A stretch of DNA of 64,000 nt from Rathayibacter caricis DSM 15933 (GCF_003044275.1 NZ_PZPL01000001.1:3782001-3846000), one strand, 5' to 3'. Shown: positions 1 through 8,958, counted from the first letter of the stretch. Notes: a model not told the origin generated them from the letters alone. Numbers and translations: made by a program.

Positions 1-2143
1 TGGTCCGCGTCACCGGGCGCGCGGGCGGCTCCCGACGCTCGGGGGCCGCGGCGGGTGCACGGACGAGCTCGGGAGCGACCGCCGGAGCGGGTTCGCCGGG
101 AGGGGCGACGACGGCCCAGGAGTCGGGCATCGGAGGCTCGACCGGCGGCATGTCCTCCTCCGGCGGCTCCTCGTCGAAGGGGGGAGCGTCCTCGGCGGGG
201 GCGCTGCGGACGACCGGGGGCTCGGCGGCGCGCTGCGGCGCGGGGGCACTCGGCGGCGCCGCGGGGGTGGGCACCGACTCGCCCTCGACGACGGGAGCGA
301 CCGGGTCGGTGGGGATCGCCACGGTGGCCCAGCCGTCGATTCCCGTCGCCGCGGACGGCGCCGCGACGGCGCGGGCGGCGGCCGGAGGTGCGGGCGGCGC
401 CTCCGCGGCCGCGCGGACCGTCTCGGGAGCGGCGGCCGACGGCTCGACGCGGGCGATGTACTTCACGCGGAGGCCGAGCACCTGCTGGATGGCCTGGCGG
501 AGGTGCTCGCTGACTCCGGGCTGCCCCGCCGTTCCGGCCATCTTGAACGAGTCGACGTCGTTCTGGCTCGGGAAGGAGAGGGTGAGGACGTCGTCCTTCA
601 GGGCGCGCACCTGCGCGGTGTAGGCGACGAGCCACGCCGTCATCTTCGCCTTCTGCACGACCTCGAGGATCTCGGGCCAGCTGTCCTTCATCCGCTGCAG
701 GGTGATCGGGCCCTCCTCGGCGGCGGAGGGCGCGGATGCGGAGGGTGCGGGGGCGGAGGGTGCCGGGGCGGACGGCGCCGGGACCGGGCTCGCGGGGACG
801 GCGTCGGGACCGGACGCCGCCGGAGCGGCGACGGGGACGGTCTCGACCGGCACCTCCTCGACCGGCACGGCGGTGGCGATCACGGCGGCGGGGCGCTCGA
901 TGCGGTGCGCGGGCGCGATCGGGGCCGGGCCGCCGGAGCGCGATCGCGCGGCTCGTCGGCCGCGCGGGGCCTCGGCACGGGGGCCTCGGCACGGGGGCCT
1001 CGGCACGGGGGCCTCGCGCGGGGCGCCGGCGGCCGAGGGCGCGCCGCTCAGGACCAGGGCGCGCGCGATCATCAGCTCGAGGTGCAGGCGCGGGGACGTG
1101 GCACCGGTCATCTCGGTGAGGGCGTCGTTGACGAGGTCGGCGATGCGGGAGAGCTCGGCGAGGCCGAGCGCGCGGGCCTGGCCCGCCATGCGGTCGAGCT
1201 CGTCCTGCGAGACGCCGCGCAGCACCGCGGCGGCCGCGGCTCCGGTGGCGGCCACGACGATCAGGTCGCGGAGCCGCTCGAGGAGGTCGTCGACGAAGCG
1301 CCGCGGGTCCTGACCGGTCTGGATGACGCGGTCGACCGCTCCGAACGCCTCGGCGGAGTCGTGCTCGGCGAGCGCGTCGATCACCTCGTCGAGGAGGGCA
1401 CCGTGGGTGTAGCCGAGCAGCGCGACGGCGCGCTCGTACCCGACGGTGCTGTCCTCGGACCCGGCCATCAGCTGATCGAGCAGGGACAGCGTGTCTCGGA
1501 CCGAGCCGCCTCCCGCGCGGACCACGAGGGGCAGGACGCCCGCCGCGACTCCGACGCCCTCGCGCTCGCAGAGCTCCTGCGTGTAGTCGAGCATCTGCGC
1601 CGGCGGCACGAGGCGGAAGGGGTAGTGGTGGGTCCGCGAGCGGATGGTGCCGATCACCTTGTCGGGCTCGGTCGTCGCGAAGATGAACTTCACGTGCTCC
1701 GGCGGCTCCTCGACGATCTTGAGCAGCGCGTTGAAGCCCTGCGGCGTGACCATGTGCGCCTCGTCGAGGATGAAGATCTTGAAGCGATCACGGGCGGGGG
1801 CGAACACGGCGCGCTCGCGGATGTCGCGCGCGTCGTCGACTCCGTTGTGGCTCGCGGCGTCGATCTCGACGACGTCGAGCGACCCCTGGCCCTCGCGGCT
1901 GAGCTCGACGCAGCTGTCGCAGACGCCGCACGGGGTGTCCGTCGGGCCCTGGGCGCAGTTCAGGCAGCGGGCGAGGATGCGCGCGGACGTGGTCTTGCCG
2001 CAGCCGCGCGGACCGCTGAAGAGGTAGGCGTGGTTCACGCGGTTGGTGCGCAGGGCCGTCATGAGCGGATCGGTCACCTGCGACTGGCCGATCATCTCGG
2101 CGAACGTCTCGGGCCGGTACCGGCGATACAGGGCTGCTACCAC
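1..2143 (-). CDS. dnaX: DNA polymerase III subunit gamma/tau (3' end outside window)
   Basis: Clamp-loader ATPase that loads the beta clamp and, through the tau part, tethers the replicative polymerase. The N-terminus reads MVAALYRRYRPETFAEMIGQ. A Walker A GPRGCGKT lies at residues 44-51, four zinc-type cysteines at about 63, 72, 75 and 78, and Walker B FILDEAH near 124-130. Near base 700 the frame still encodes a recognisable tau region (PITLQRMKDSWPEILE). The segments between and beyond are rich in Ala and Pro. The GTG start at 2143 sits 7 nt after a TACTCT -10-like hexamer, so the transcript may be leaderless. It diverges from mobA. The C-terminus lies beyond base 1. The reading frame is the same on both sides of a 14-bp tandem repeat at 970-1016. 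Identity is secure. Confidence 0.95.
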   Translation of the reverse strand, partial: MVAALYRRYRPETFAEMIGQSQVTDPLMTALRTNRVNHAYLFSGPRGCGKTTSARILARCLNCAQGPTDTPCGVCDSCVELSREGQGSLDVVEIDAASHNGVDDARDIRERAVFAPARDRFKIFILDEAHMVTPQGFNALLKIVEEPPEHVKFIFATTEPDKVIGTIRSRTHHYPFRLVPPAQMLDYTQELCEREGVGVAAGVLPLVVRAGGGSVRDTLSLLDQLMAGSEDSTVGYERAVALLGYTHGALLDEVIDALAEHDSAEAFGAVDRVIQTGQDPRRFVDDLLERLRDLIVVAATGAAAAAVLRGVSQDELDRMAGQARALGLAELSRIADLVNDALTEMTGATSPRLHLELMIARALVLSGAPSAAGAPREAPVPRPPCRGPRAEAPRGRRAARSRSGGPAPIAPAHRIERPAAVIATAVPVEEVPVETVPVAAPAASGPDAVPASPVPAPSAPAPSAPAPSASAPSAAEEGPITLQRMKDSWPEILEVVQKAKMTAWLVAYTAQVRALKDDVLTLSFPSQNDVDSFKMAGTAGQPGVSEHLRQAIQQVLGLRVKYIARVEPSAAAPETVRAAAEAPPAPPAAARAVAAPSAATGIDGWATVAIPTDPVAPVVEGESVPTPAAPPSAPAPQRAAEPPVVRSAPAEDAPPFDEEPPEEDMPPVEPPMPDSWAVVAPPGEPAPAVAPELVRAPAAAPERREPPARPVTRT
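970..1016. repeat. 14-bp tandem repeat, three copies, inside dnaX
   Basis: The unit cctcggcacggggg occurs at 970-983, 984-997 and 998-1011, followed by a partial fourth copy. Fourteen is not a multiple of three, so the copies are read in three different frames (PREAPVPRPPCRGPRAEA on the coding strand). Only a total of 42 bp keeps the tau domain in frame. The repeat lies in the low-complexity linker between the ATPase core and tau. Confidence 0.85.
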
Positions 2144-2204
2144 CCGTACAGAGTAGCCGCGACCTCCGACACCGGAGCCGGGTCGCCCGAGCCCGGGCCC
2201 CGCG

Positions 2205-2216
2205 TAGCCTCGGACC
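2205..2216 (+). promoter_or_regulatory. Putative leaderless promoter of mobA
   Basis: A TAGCCT -10-like hexamer at 2205-2210 is followed by exactly six bases and then the GTG start at 2217, so the transcript would begin at or next to the start codon. There is no Shine-Dalgarno sequence and no convincing -35. The same spacing (hexamer, six bases, start) recurs at 2830-2842, 4534-4546 and 49703-49715. Confidence 0.35.
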
Positions 2217-2837
2217 GTGACGGACCCCGCCCCCCTCCTCCGCTTCGACGCCGTCGTGCTCGCCGGCGGGCGCGCGCGCCGCCTCGACGGCGCAGCCAAG
2301 CCGCTCCTCGTGCACCGCGGCACGACGCTCCTGGCCACCGCGCTCGTGGCGGTCGACGGTGCCGAGCGGATCGTCGTGGCGGGACCCGGATCGCTCCGCT
2401 CGGCGACGGGGAGCACTCTGCTCGTGCAGGAGGAGCCGCCCTTCGGCGGACCGGTCGCGGGCCTGGCCGCCGCGCTGCCCCTGCTCGAGCGTCCGGACTC
2501 CCCGGAGTGGGTGCTCGTCCTCGCCGCGGACCTCGTCGCGCCGTCGGCGGCCGTCGGGCGGCTGATCGAGGAGGCGGCGCGCAGCGACGCGGACTCCGTC
2601 CTGGCCGTCGACGCCGACGGCCGAGCCCAACAGCTGCTCGGGGTGCACCGGCGCGCCTCGCTCGTCTCGGCGCTCCGGCGGCTCGGCGCGGCCGACGGCG
2701 CGTCGGTCCGCGCCCTGCTCGCCGACCGGGAGGTCGCCCTCGTCGAGGTGCCCGCGGGATCCGCCGACGACATCGACGATCCCGGGGACGCCAGGAGCCA
2801 CGGCATCGACGTCCCGCGCCCCCTCGGCGGAGAATGA
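2217..2837 (+). CDS. mobA: Molybdenum cofactor guanylyltransferase family protein (MobA-like)
   Basis: A 206-residue nucleotidyltransferase of the MobA/GT-A fold. MobA transfers GMP from GTP to molybdopterin to give the bis-MGD cofactor used by formate-dehydrogenase-type enzymes. The nucleotide-binding signature LAGGRARRLDGAAKPLL is at residues 15-31, and a core strand VLVLAADLV lies near residue 100. In most MobA proteins the latter reads more like LACDMP, so this copy is somewhat divergent. The GTG start is supported by the family N-terminus and by a -10 hexamer six bases upstream. The neighbours (DUF6457, moeA, a molybdoenzyme, fdhD) support a cofactor role. Confidence 0.85.
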   Translation: MTDPAPLLRFDAVVLAGGRARRLDGAAKPLLVHRGTTLLATALVAVDGAERIVVAGPGSLRSATGSTLLVQEEPPFGGPVAGLAAALPLLERPDSPEWVLVLAADLVAPSAAVGRLIEEAARSDADSVLAVDADGRAQQLLGVHRRASLVSALRRLGAADGASVRALLADREVALVEVPAGSADDIDDPGDARSHGIDVPRPLGGE

Positions 2838-2841
2838 GCGG

Positions 2842-3129
2842 ATGACCGACACGAGCGCCGCCCCTCCCGCCGACTCCACCGACGCGCTGCTGGCGGCCTG
2901 GTGGGACGAGCTGTGCGCCGCTCTCGGGCTCGGCGAGGTGCCGATCGGCCGCGACGCGCTGCTCGCGCTGGCGGGCGACGCGGCGCACGGGGTGGTGCGG
3001 CCGGCTGCTCCTCTGACGACGTTCCTGGCGGGGTACGCGGCGGGTCTGCAGGGCGGCGGGGCGGAAGCCCTCGAGGCGGTCGTGACGGCGTCCCGCGAAG
3101 CGATCCGCGGCCGCGCGCACGACTCCTGA
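2842..3129 (+). CDS. DUF6457 domain protein, molybdopterin-associated
   Basis: A 95-residue acidic, helical protein that covers essentially one DUF6457 domain. Family-like stretches are LLAAWWDELCAALGL near the start and DAAHGVVRPAAPLTTFLAGY in the middle. This family is typically found next to or fused to MobA in actinomycetes and its biochemical role is unknown. The start lies 4 nt after the mobA stop, so the two are probably cotranscribed. The bases GAGAAT also sit six bases before the ATG, so a second leaderless start is possible. A helper role in cofactor maturation is inferred from context only. Confidence 0.75.
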   Translation: MTDTSAAPPADSTDALLAAWWDELCAALGLGEVPIGRDALLALAGDAAHGVVRPAAPLTTFLAGYAAGLQGGGAEALEAVVTASREAIRGRAHDS

Positions 3130-3272
3130 CACGGTACTCCCCGAGTCTCGATCCCGCTCCAGACTGCGGGCGTACGGTGCGATCGAGCCCCGACGCCGCG
3201 GCCGGATCACCGCGCGGCGCCAGGGCTCCCGCGGGGCGAGCGCTCCGCGGTCGCTGCGCTGAAGGAGCACCC

Positions 3273-4487
3273 ATGTCGGGCAACAGAGCCGTCGCCTACA
3301 AGTCCCCCGGAGTCGTCGAGGTCATCGACATCGACTACCCGACCTTCGAGCTGAAGGACGGTCCGGGCGTCAACCCGGCCAACATCGGCCGGAAGCTGCC
3401 GCACGGTGCGATCCTCCGCACCGTCTCGACCAACATCTGCGGATCCGACCAGCACATGGTCCGCGGCCGCACCACCGCCCCCTCCGACCTCGTCCTCGGT
3501 CACGAGATCACCGGCGAGGTCGTCGAGGTCGGACCGGACGTCGAGTTCGTGAAGGTCGGCGACATCGTCTCGGTGCCCTTCAACATCGCCTGCGGCCGCT
3601 GTCGCAACTGCAAGGAGCGCAAGACGGGCATCTGCCTGAACGTGAATCCCGACCGACCGGGCAGCGCCTACGGCTACGTCGACATGGGCGGCTGGGTCGG
3701 CGGCCAGGCCGAGTACGTGATGGTGCCCTACGCCGACTGGAACCTGCTCGTGTTCCCCGACCGCGACCAGGCGCTGGAGAAGATCCTCGACCTCACGATG
3801 CTCTCGGACATCTTCCCCACCGGCTTCCACGGCGCGGTGACGGCCGGGGTCGGCGTCGGATCGACGGTCTACGTCGCGGGAGCGGGCCCGGTCGGACTCG
3901 CCGCGGCGGTCGGAGCCCAGCTGCTGGGCGCGGCCGTCGTCATCGTCGCCGACCTCAACGAGGAGCGGCTCGCCCAGGCGCGCTCCTTCGGCTGCGAGAC
4001 CGTCGACGTCTCGAAGGGCGACCCGGCCGGGCAGATCGAGCAGATCCTCGGCGTGCCGGAGGTCGACTGCGGAGTCGACGCCGTCGGCTTCGAGGCGCAC
4101 GGCAACGGGCCCGACTCGCACCAGGAGGCGCCGGCGACGGTGCTGAACTCGCTGATGTCGATCACGGCGGCGGGCGGCGCGCTCGGCATCCCCGGCCTCT
4201 ACGTCACGGGCGACCCGGGCGGAGTGGACGACGCGGCGAAGGAGGGCTCGCTCTCGATCCGGCTGGGTCTGGGCTGGGCGAAGTCGCTGTCCTTCACGAC
4301 GGGTCAGTGCCCGGTGATGAAGTACAACCGGCAGCTGATGATGGCGATCCTGCACGACCGGGTGCACATCGCCGACGCGGTGCAGGCCACCGCGATCACG
4401 CTCGACGAGGCTCCGCGCGGATACGCGGACTTCGACAAGGGAGCGGCCAAGAAGTTCGTGCTGAACCCCAACGGGTACCTCGGCTGA
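3273..4487 (+). CDS. fdhA: Formaldehyde dehydrogenase, glutathione-independent
   Basis: A zinc-dependent medium-chain dehydrogenase of 404 residues that oxidises formaldehyde to formate with NAD+ without glutathione, like the Pseudomonas putida enzyme. Catalytic zinc ligands are visible as C56 (TNICGSDQH) and H77 (LGHE). The structural zinc cysteines are C107, C110, C113 and C121. A Rossmann glycine motif GAGPVGLAA follows at mid-protein. The start is fixed by a GAAGGAG ribosome site before the ATG. It lies between molybdenum cofactor genes, and a formate-oxidising-type molybdoenzyme is encoded nearby, so the block may take formaldehyde to formate and on to CO2. That pathway is inference; the family assignment is firm. 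Confidence 0.9.
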   Translation: MSGNRAVAYKSPGVVEVIDIDYPTFELKDGPGVNPANIGRKLPHGAILRTVSTNICGSDQHMVRGRTTAPSDLVLGHEITGEVVEVGPDVEFVKVGDIVSVPFNIACGRCRNCKERKTGICLNVNPDRPGSAYGYVDMGGWVGGQAEYVMVPYADWNLLVFPDRDQALEKILDLTMLSDIFPTGFHGAVTAGVGVGSTVYVAGAGPVGLAAAVGAQLLGAAVVIVADLNEERLAQARSFGCETVDVSKGDPAGQIEQILGVPEVDCGVDAVGFEAHGNGPDSHQEAPATVLNSLMSITAAGGALGIPGLYVTGDPGGVDDAAKEGSLSIRLGLGWAKSLSFTTGQCPVMKYNRQLMMAILHDRVHIADAVQATAITLDEAPRGYADFDKGAAKKFVLNPNGYLG

Positions 4488-4533
4488 GCGAGGGGCGGGG
4501 TCCGCGCGATGCGGGCCCCGCCCGGGCTCCGGC

Positions 4534-4545
4534 CAGAATGAGGGG
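4534..4545 (+). promoter_or_regulatory. Putative leaderless promoter of moeA
   Basis: CAGAAT at 4534-4539 followed by gagggg and then the ATG at 4546. The spacing matches the mobA and serine hydrolase starts. The gaggggATG bases are too close to the start to act as a good ribosome site. Confidence 0.3.
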
Positions 4546-5673
4546 ATGAGCGCGCACCGGCACGAGGCGACCGACTGGGACGACGCCCGACGGCGCGCCG
4601 CCGAGGCCGTCGCGGTCGGCGACGCCGTCGAGGTCCCGCTCCTCGCGGCCCGCGGAGCGGTGCTCGCCGGGCCTGTGGCGACGACCCGCCCGCTCCCCCA
4701 CTACGACTCGTCGGCGATGGACGGCTGGGCGGTGCGCGGGGCTGGTCCGTGGCGGCTCGCCGTCGGGGTCGCTGCTCCGATCGTCACGGGCGGCGTCGTG
4801 CCCGCCTGGTGCGACGCGGTCGTGCCCACCGAGCAGGGCGTCGTGAGAGACGGAGTGCTCTCGAGTGCCGCGGACCTGCCGCACGGGCGCCATGTGCGCC
4901 GCGCCGGGGACGAGGCCTCCGCCGGCACCGTGCTGGTCGACGCCGGGACCCGCCTCACTCCGGCGCACCTCGCACTGCTCGCGGTCGCGGGCGTCGACCG
5001 CGTCGGCGTGCGCCGCCCGAGCCTCGTGGACCTCCTCCTCACCGGCGACGAGATCGACACCGAGGGGGCGCCCGTGGCCGGCCGGGTCCGCGACGCGTTC
5101 ACTCCGCTCCTCCCCTCGTTCGTCGAGGCCGTAGGAGGAGCGATCGGCGAGATCGACCGGCTCGGCGACGACGACCACGCGATCGCCGCGCGGCTCTCGG
5201 CGGGTTCGGCGCCGATCCGCGTGACGACCGGCGGGACCGGGCGCTCGCGGGCGGACTCGGTGCGACGGGCGCTGACCCTCGCCGGTGCCGTGGTGCTGGT
5301 GGACGGCGTCGACATGCGTCCCGGTCACCCGACGATGCTCGCGGTGCTGCCCGGAGGCGCGCTCGTGATCGCGCTGCCGGGGAACCCGCTCGCGGCGCTG
5401 CTCGCCGCGCTGTCGTTCCTCCCTCCGGCGCTGGACGCCGCCGCCGGAGCGACGCCGCGGGCTCCCGGCACCGGGACTCTGGGCGAGCCGCTCGGCAGAC
5501 CGGGGACGACCGTGCTCGTGCCCGTCGCGCTCGGCGTCGGCGGCTGGCGGGCCGCGGCGGGCATCCGCTCGCACATGCTCACTGGGCTCGCGGCCTCGGA
5601 GGCCGTCGCGGTGGTGCCGCCCGGCGGCGCGCGGGTCGGCGACTCCGTCCGGTTGCTGCCGCTGCCCTGGTAG
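4546..5673 (+). CDS. moeA: Molybdopterin molybdenumtransferase
   Basis: A 375-residue MoeA-type protein that inserts molybdate into adenylylated molybdopterin. Domains visible are the N-terminal MoeA region with the signature PLPHYDSSAMDGWAVRG (near residues 49-65), a central MoCF-binding domain with TTGGTGRSRADSV and a GNPLAALLA loop, and a C-terminal beta domain ending in the SHMLTGLAASEAVAVVP stretch. The length is slightly short for MoeA (about 400). The ATG is preceded by CAGAAT and six bases, suggesting a leaderless mRNA. The stop lies 3 nt from the stop of the convergent molybdoenzyme gene. No other genes for early cofactor steps (moaA, moaC, moaE) are in this window. Confidence 0.9.
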   Translation: MSAHRHEATDWDDARRRAAEAVAVGDAVEVPLLAARGAVLAGPVATTRPLPHYDSSAMDGWAVRGAGPWRLAVGVAAPIVTGGVVPAWCDAVVPTEQGVVRDGVLSSAADLPHGRHVRRAGDEASAGTVLVDAGTRLTPAHLALLAVAGVDRVGVRRPSLVDLLLTGDEIDTEGAPVAGRVRDAFTPLLPSFVEAVGGAIGEIDRLGDDDHAIAARLSAGSAPIRVTTGGTGRSRADSVRRALTLAGAVVLVDGVDMRPGHPTMLAVLPGGALVIALPGNPLAALLAALSFLPPALDAAAGATPRAPGTGTLGEPLGRPGTTVLVPVALGVGGWRAAAGIRSHMLTGLAASEAVAVVPPGGARVGDSVRLLPLPW

Positions 5674-5676
5674 CGG

Positions 5677-7980
5677 TCAGGCCACCGGCTCGAGCCGCAC
5701 GACGACCGACTTCGAGGTCGGTGTCCCGCTGATCCTGGCCGTCGAGTCGAGCGGCACGAGCACGTTGGTCTCGGGGTAGTAGGCGGCGGCGCACCCGCGC
5801 GGAGTGTCGTACGCGACGGTCCGGAACTCCGGCGCGCGGCGCTCGACGCCGTCCTCCCACTCCGACACCAGATCGACGATCGCCCCGTCGGCGATGCCGA
5901 GAGCGGCGAGGTCGGAGGCGTTCACGAAGACCACGCGCCGCCCGCCGTGGATGCCGCGGTAGCGGTCGTCGCGGCCGTAGATCGTGGTGTTGAACTGGTC
6001 GTGCGAGCGCAGGGTCTGCAGCAGCAGCCGCCCCTCGGGAACGCGCGGGTACTCGAGCGGATTCGCGGTGAAGCGGGCCCGGCCGGTCGCGGTCTCGAAG
6101 CGGCGCTCGTCGCGGGGCGGGTGCGGGAGGACGAAGCCGCCGGGAGTGCTCACCCGCGCCTCGAAGTCCTCGAAGCCCGGGACGACGTTCGCGATGTGCC
6201 CGCGGATGAGGCGGTAGTCCTCGCGCAGCGCCGCCCAGTCGGCGACCGGCGCGTTCTCGCGGCCGACGAGGAGCCGCTCCGCGATGCCGGTCAGGATCGC
6301 CACCTCGGAGCGCAGGTGCTCGCTCGGCGGAGCGAGGCGACCGCGCGAGGCGTGCACGGCGCTCATCGAGTCCTCGACGGTGACGCGCTGCTCCCCCGTC
6401 GCCCGCACGTCGGCGTCGGTGCGGCCGAGCGTCGGGAGGATCAGGGCGCGTCGGCCCGTGACGACGTGCGAGCGGTTGAGCTTCGTCGAGACGTGGACGG
6501 TGAGGGCGAGCGAGCGCATCGCGGCCTCGGTGACGGCGGTGTCGGGAGTCGCACGCGCGAAGTTGCCGCCGAGTCCCATGAAGACGCGCGCCTTCCCGTC
6601 GCGCATCGCGCGGATCGCCGCGACGGTGTCGGTGCCGTGCTCGCGCGGAGACGAGAACGAGAACTCGGCGTCGAGCCGGTCGTGGAACACGTCCGGCATC
6701 CGCTCGAAGATGCCCATGGTGCGGTCGCCCTGCACGTTGGAGTGCCCGCGCACCGGGCAGACCCCCGCGCCGGGCTTGCCGATGCTGCCGGTGAGCAGCA
6801 GCACGTTCACGACGTCCTTGAGCGTGGCGACGGAGTGGCGGTGCTGGGTCAGGCCCATCGCCCAGCAGACGATCGTGCCCTCGGATGCGGCGATCAGCTC
6901 GGCGATCGCGCGGATCCGCGCCTCGTCGATCCCGCTGCCGAGCTCGATCTCGGACCACGCGGTACCGCGCAGCTCGTCGAGGTAGGCCTCGAGCCCGTCG
7001 GTCGACTGCTCGATAAACGCGCGGTCGAAGACCCCGCCGCGCGACTCCTCGAGGTCGAGCAGCGCCTTGCCGAAGCCCTGGAACAGGGCCTGGTCGCCGC
7101 CGAGGCGGACCTGCAGGAAGTGGTCGGCGAGGGCGGTGCCTCCGCCGATCGTGCCGCGCACGGTCTGCGGGTTGTCGAAGCGGAGCAGCCCCGCCTCGGG
7201 CAGCGGATTGATCGCCACGATCGTGCTGCCGGCCCGCTTCGCGCGCTCGAGCGAGGTGAGCATCCGCGGGTGGTTCGTGCCCGGGTTCTGCCCGGCGACG
7301 ATGATCAGCGGCGCCCGCTCGATGTCGCGGAGGCTGACCGAGCCCTTGCCGATGCCGATGGTCTCGGTCAGCGCGGATCCGCTGGACTCGTGGCACATGT
7401 TCGAGCAGTCGGGCAGGTTGTTGGTGCCGAAACCGCGCACCATCAGCTGGTAGACGAAGGCGGCCTCGTTGGAGGTGCGACCGGAGGTGTAGAAGATCGC
7501 CTCGTCGGGGCTGGCGCACGCGCGCAGCTCCTCGGCGACGAGGTCGAGCGCCTCGTCCCAGCCGATCGGGCGGTAGTGGGTCGCGCCCTCCTCGAGCAGC
7601 ATCGGCTCGGTGAGACGGCCCTGCTGGCCCAGCGCGAAGTCGTCCCAGGTCTCGAGCTCGGCGAGCGGGTGCTGCGCGAAGAAGGCCGGCGTGACGGTGC
7701 GGAGCGTCGCCTCCTCGGCCACCGCCTTCGCTCCGTTCTCGCAGAACTCGGCGACGTGGCGCTTGTCGGCCTCGGGCCAGGCGCAGCCGGGGCAGTCGAA
7801 CCCCGTCTTCTGGTTCACGCGGAGGAGGGTCTCGGCGCTGCGGAGCGGCCCCATCTGCTTCAGCGAGATCTGCAGGGCGTGCGCGACTCCGGGGATCCCG
7901 ACCGCGCGGTGCTTGCGGGCGCCGACCGTGAGGCCTCGCTCGTCGATCGGGCTCTCTCGGGGTGCGGCGTCGTCGACCAT
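5677..7980 (-). CDS. FdhF/YdeP family molybdopterin oxidoreductase
   Basis: A 767-residue cytoplasmic molybdoenzyme of the DMSO reductase superfamily, closest in layout to E. coli YdeP and the formate dehydrogenase alpha subunit FdhF. The N-terminal cysteine motif FDCPGCAWP (C63, C66) with C80 downstream could hold an iron-sulfur cluster. The molybdenum-pocket segment reads DCSNMCHESSG, where true formate dehydrogenases have Sec or Cys. Cofactor-binding stretches (VAGQNPGTNHPRML; GSIGKPGAGVCPVRGHSNVQG) and a C-terminal molydop-binding domain follow. There is no Tat signal. It diverges from fdhD and converges with moeA, which supports a bis-MGD enzyme that needs sulfuration by FdhD. The substrate is unproved; formate is plausible. 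Confidence 0.88.
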   Translation of the reverse strand: MVDDAAPRESPIDERGLTVGARKHRAVGIPGVAHALQISLKQMGPLRSAETLLRVNQKTGFDCPGCAWPEADKRHVAEFCENGAKAVAEEATLRTVTPAFFAQHPLAELETWDDFALGQQGRLTEPMLLEEGATHYRPIGWDEALDLVAEELRACASPDEAIFYTSGRTSNEAAFVYQLMVRGFGTNNLPDCSNMCHESSGSALTETIGIGKGSVSLRDIERAPLIIVAGQNPGTNHPRMLTSLERAKRAGSTIVAINPLPEAGLLRFDNPQTVRGTIGGGTALADHFLQVRLGGDQALFQGFGKALLDLEESRGGVFDRAFIEQSTDGLEAYLDELRGTAWSEIELGSGIDEARIRAIAELIAASEGTIVCWAMGLTQHRHSVATLKDVVNVLLLTGSIGKPGAGVCPVRGHSNVQGDRTMGIFERMPDVFHDRLDAEFSFSSPREHGTDTVAAIRAMRDGKARVFMGLGGNFARATPDTAVTEAAMRSLALTVHVSTKLNRSHVVTGRRALILPTLGRTDADVRATGEQRVTVEDSMSAVHASRGRLAPPSEHLRSEVAILTGIAERLLVGRENAPVADWAALREDYRLIRGHIANVVPGFEDFEARVSTPGGFVLPHPPRDERRFETATGRARFTANPLEYPRVPEGRLLLQTLRSHDQFNTTIYGRDDRYRGIHGGRRVVFVNASDLAALGIADGAIVDLVSEWEDGVERRAPEFRTVAYDTPRGCAAAYYPETNVLVPLDSTARISGTPTSKSVVVRLEPVA

Positions 7981-8078
7981 CCCTGCATGCTACGTCGCTC
8001 AGCCGGTGATCGGAGTGGCGGCCCGGTACCACGCAGCCGGTGCGAGGATGGACAGCACCGCTCGAGGAGGAGACCACC

Positions 8079-8909
8079 ATGAGCCGCGCCGCAGCGAGGA
8101 CCCGACTGACCGCCGTGCGCGCCGCGGAGCCGACCCGTCGCCGGGAGGACGTGCTCGCGGTCGAGGAGCCGCTCGAGATCCGCGTCGGCGGCCGCCGGTT
8201 CAGCGTGACCATGCGCACTCCGGGCGAGGACTTCGACCTCGTCGCCGGGTTCCTGGTGTCGGAGGGGGTCCTCACCGCCACCGACCAGCTCGCGGCGCTG
8301 CGCTACTGCGCGAGCGGCTCCGGTCCGGGCGAGAACACCTACAACGTGGTCGACGCGACCGTGCGGGGCGGACGCGCGGCGATCCTCCTGGAGCGCGAGC
8401 GCTCGGTGTACACGAGCAGCTCGTGCGGGGTCTGCGCGCTCGCGTCGCTGGACGCGGTGACGACGGAGTCGGCGTGGACCGTCGACGAGGACCCGGTGAC
8501 GGCGTCCACCGACCTGCTCGCCTCGCTGCCCGACCGGCTGCGGGAGGCGCAGGGGCTCTTCGAGCGGACCGGCGGGGTGCACGCCGCCGGGCTGTTCGAC
8601 GCCGACGGCGCGCTGCTGTGCCTCCGCGAGGACGTGGGGCGGCACAACGCGGTCGACAAGGTCGTGGGCTGGGGCCTGCGGGAGGGGCGGCTCCCGCTGC
8701 GCGGGACGCTGCTGCAGGTGTCGGGGCGCGCGTCGTTCGAGCTCGTGCAGAAGGCCGTGATGGCGGGGATCCCGCTGCTCGCGGCGGTCGGGGCTCCGTC
8801 GTCGCTGGCGGTGGACCTCGCGCGGCGGGCCGGGTTGACGCTGATCGGGTTCAGTCGGGGGGCGGGGTTCAACGTGTACTCGGGTGAGGGGCGGGTGCTG
8901 GAGGGGTGA
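8079..8909 (+). CDS. fdhD: Formate dehydrogenase accessory sulfurtransferase FdhD
   Basis: A 276-residue protein that moves sulfur from a cysteine desulfurase to the molybdenum cofactor before it enters formate dehydrogenase. The sulfur-carrying CxxC loop is clear at C116-C119 (SSSCGVC), and the family stretch GGVHAAGLF plus REDVGRHNAVDKVVG follows. The ATG at 8079 is chosen because a strong GAGGAG precedes it; an upstream in-frame ATG at 8040 lacks one. It is divergently arranged with the YdeP-type enzyme, the presumed client, over a 98-bp shared promoter region. Confidence 0.93.
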   Translation: MSRAAARTRLTAVRAAEPTRRREDVLAVEEPLEIRVGGRRFSVTMRTPGEDFDLVAGFLVSEGVLTATDQLAALRYCASGSGPGENTYNVVDATVRGGRAAILLERERSVYTSSSCGVCALASLDAVTTESAWTVDEDPVTASTDLLASLPDRLREAQGLFERTGGVHAAGLFDADGALLCLREDVGRHNAVDKVVGWGLREGRLPLRGTLLQVSGRASFELVQKAVMAGIPLLAAVGAPSSLAVDLARRAGLTLIGFSRGAGFNVYSGEGRVLEG

Positions 8910-8958
8910 GCCGGTTGGGGGACGGTCGATGCCGCTACGCCCCCGCAGGGCTACCCCC

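Noticed and set aside
1..2143. Programmed frameshift in dnaX as in E. coli
   Set aside because: No A AAA AAG-type slippery site was seen; the only candidate for frame change is the 14-bp tandem repeat.
503..2845. A long open frame on the plus strand opposite dnaX
   Set aside because: It has the Arg/Gly/Ala-rich make-up of a high-GC shadow frame, while the minus strand encodes an unmistakable DnaX.
2144..4545. Molybdenum cofactor riboswitch upstream of the cofactor genes
   Set aside because: Gaps before mobA, fdhA and moeA are short and no such fold could be drawn.
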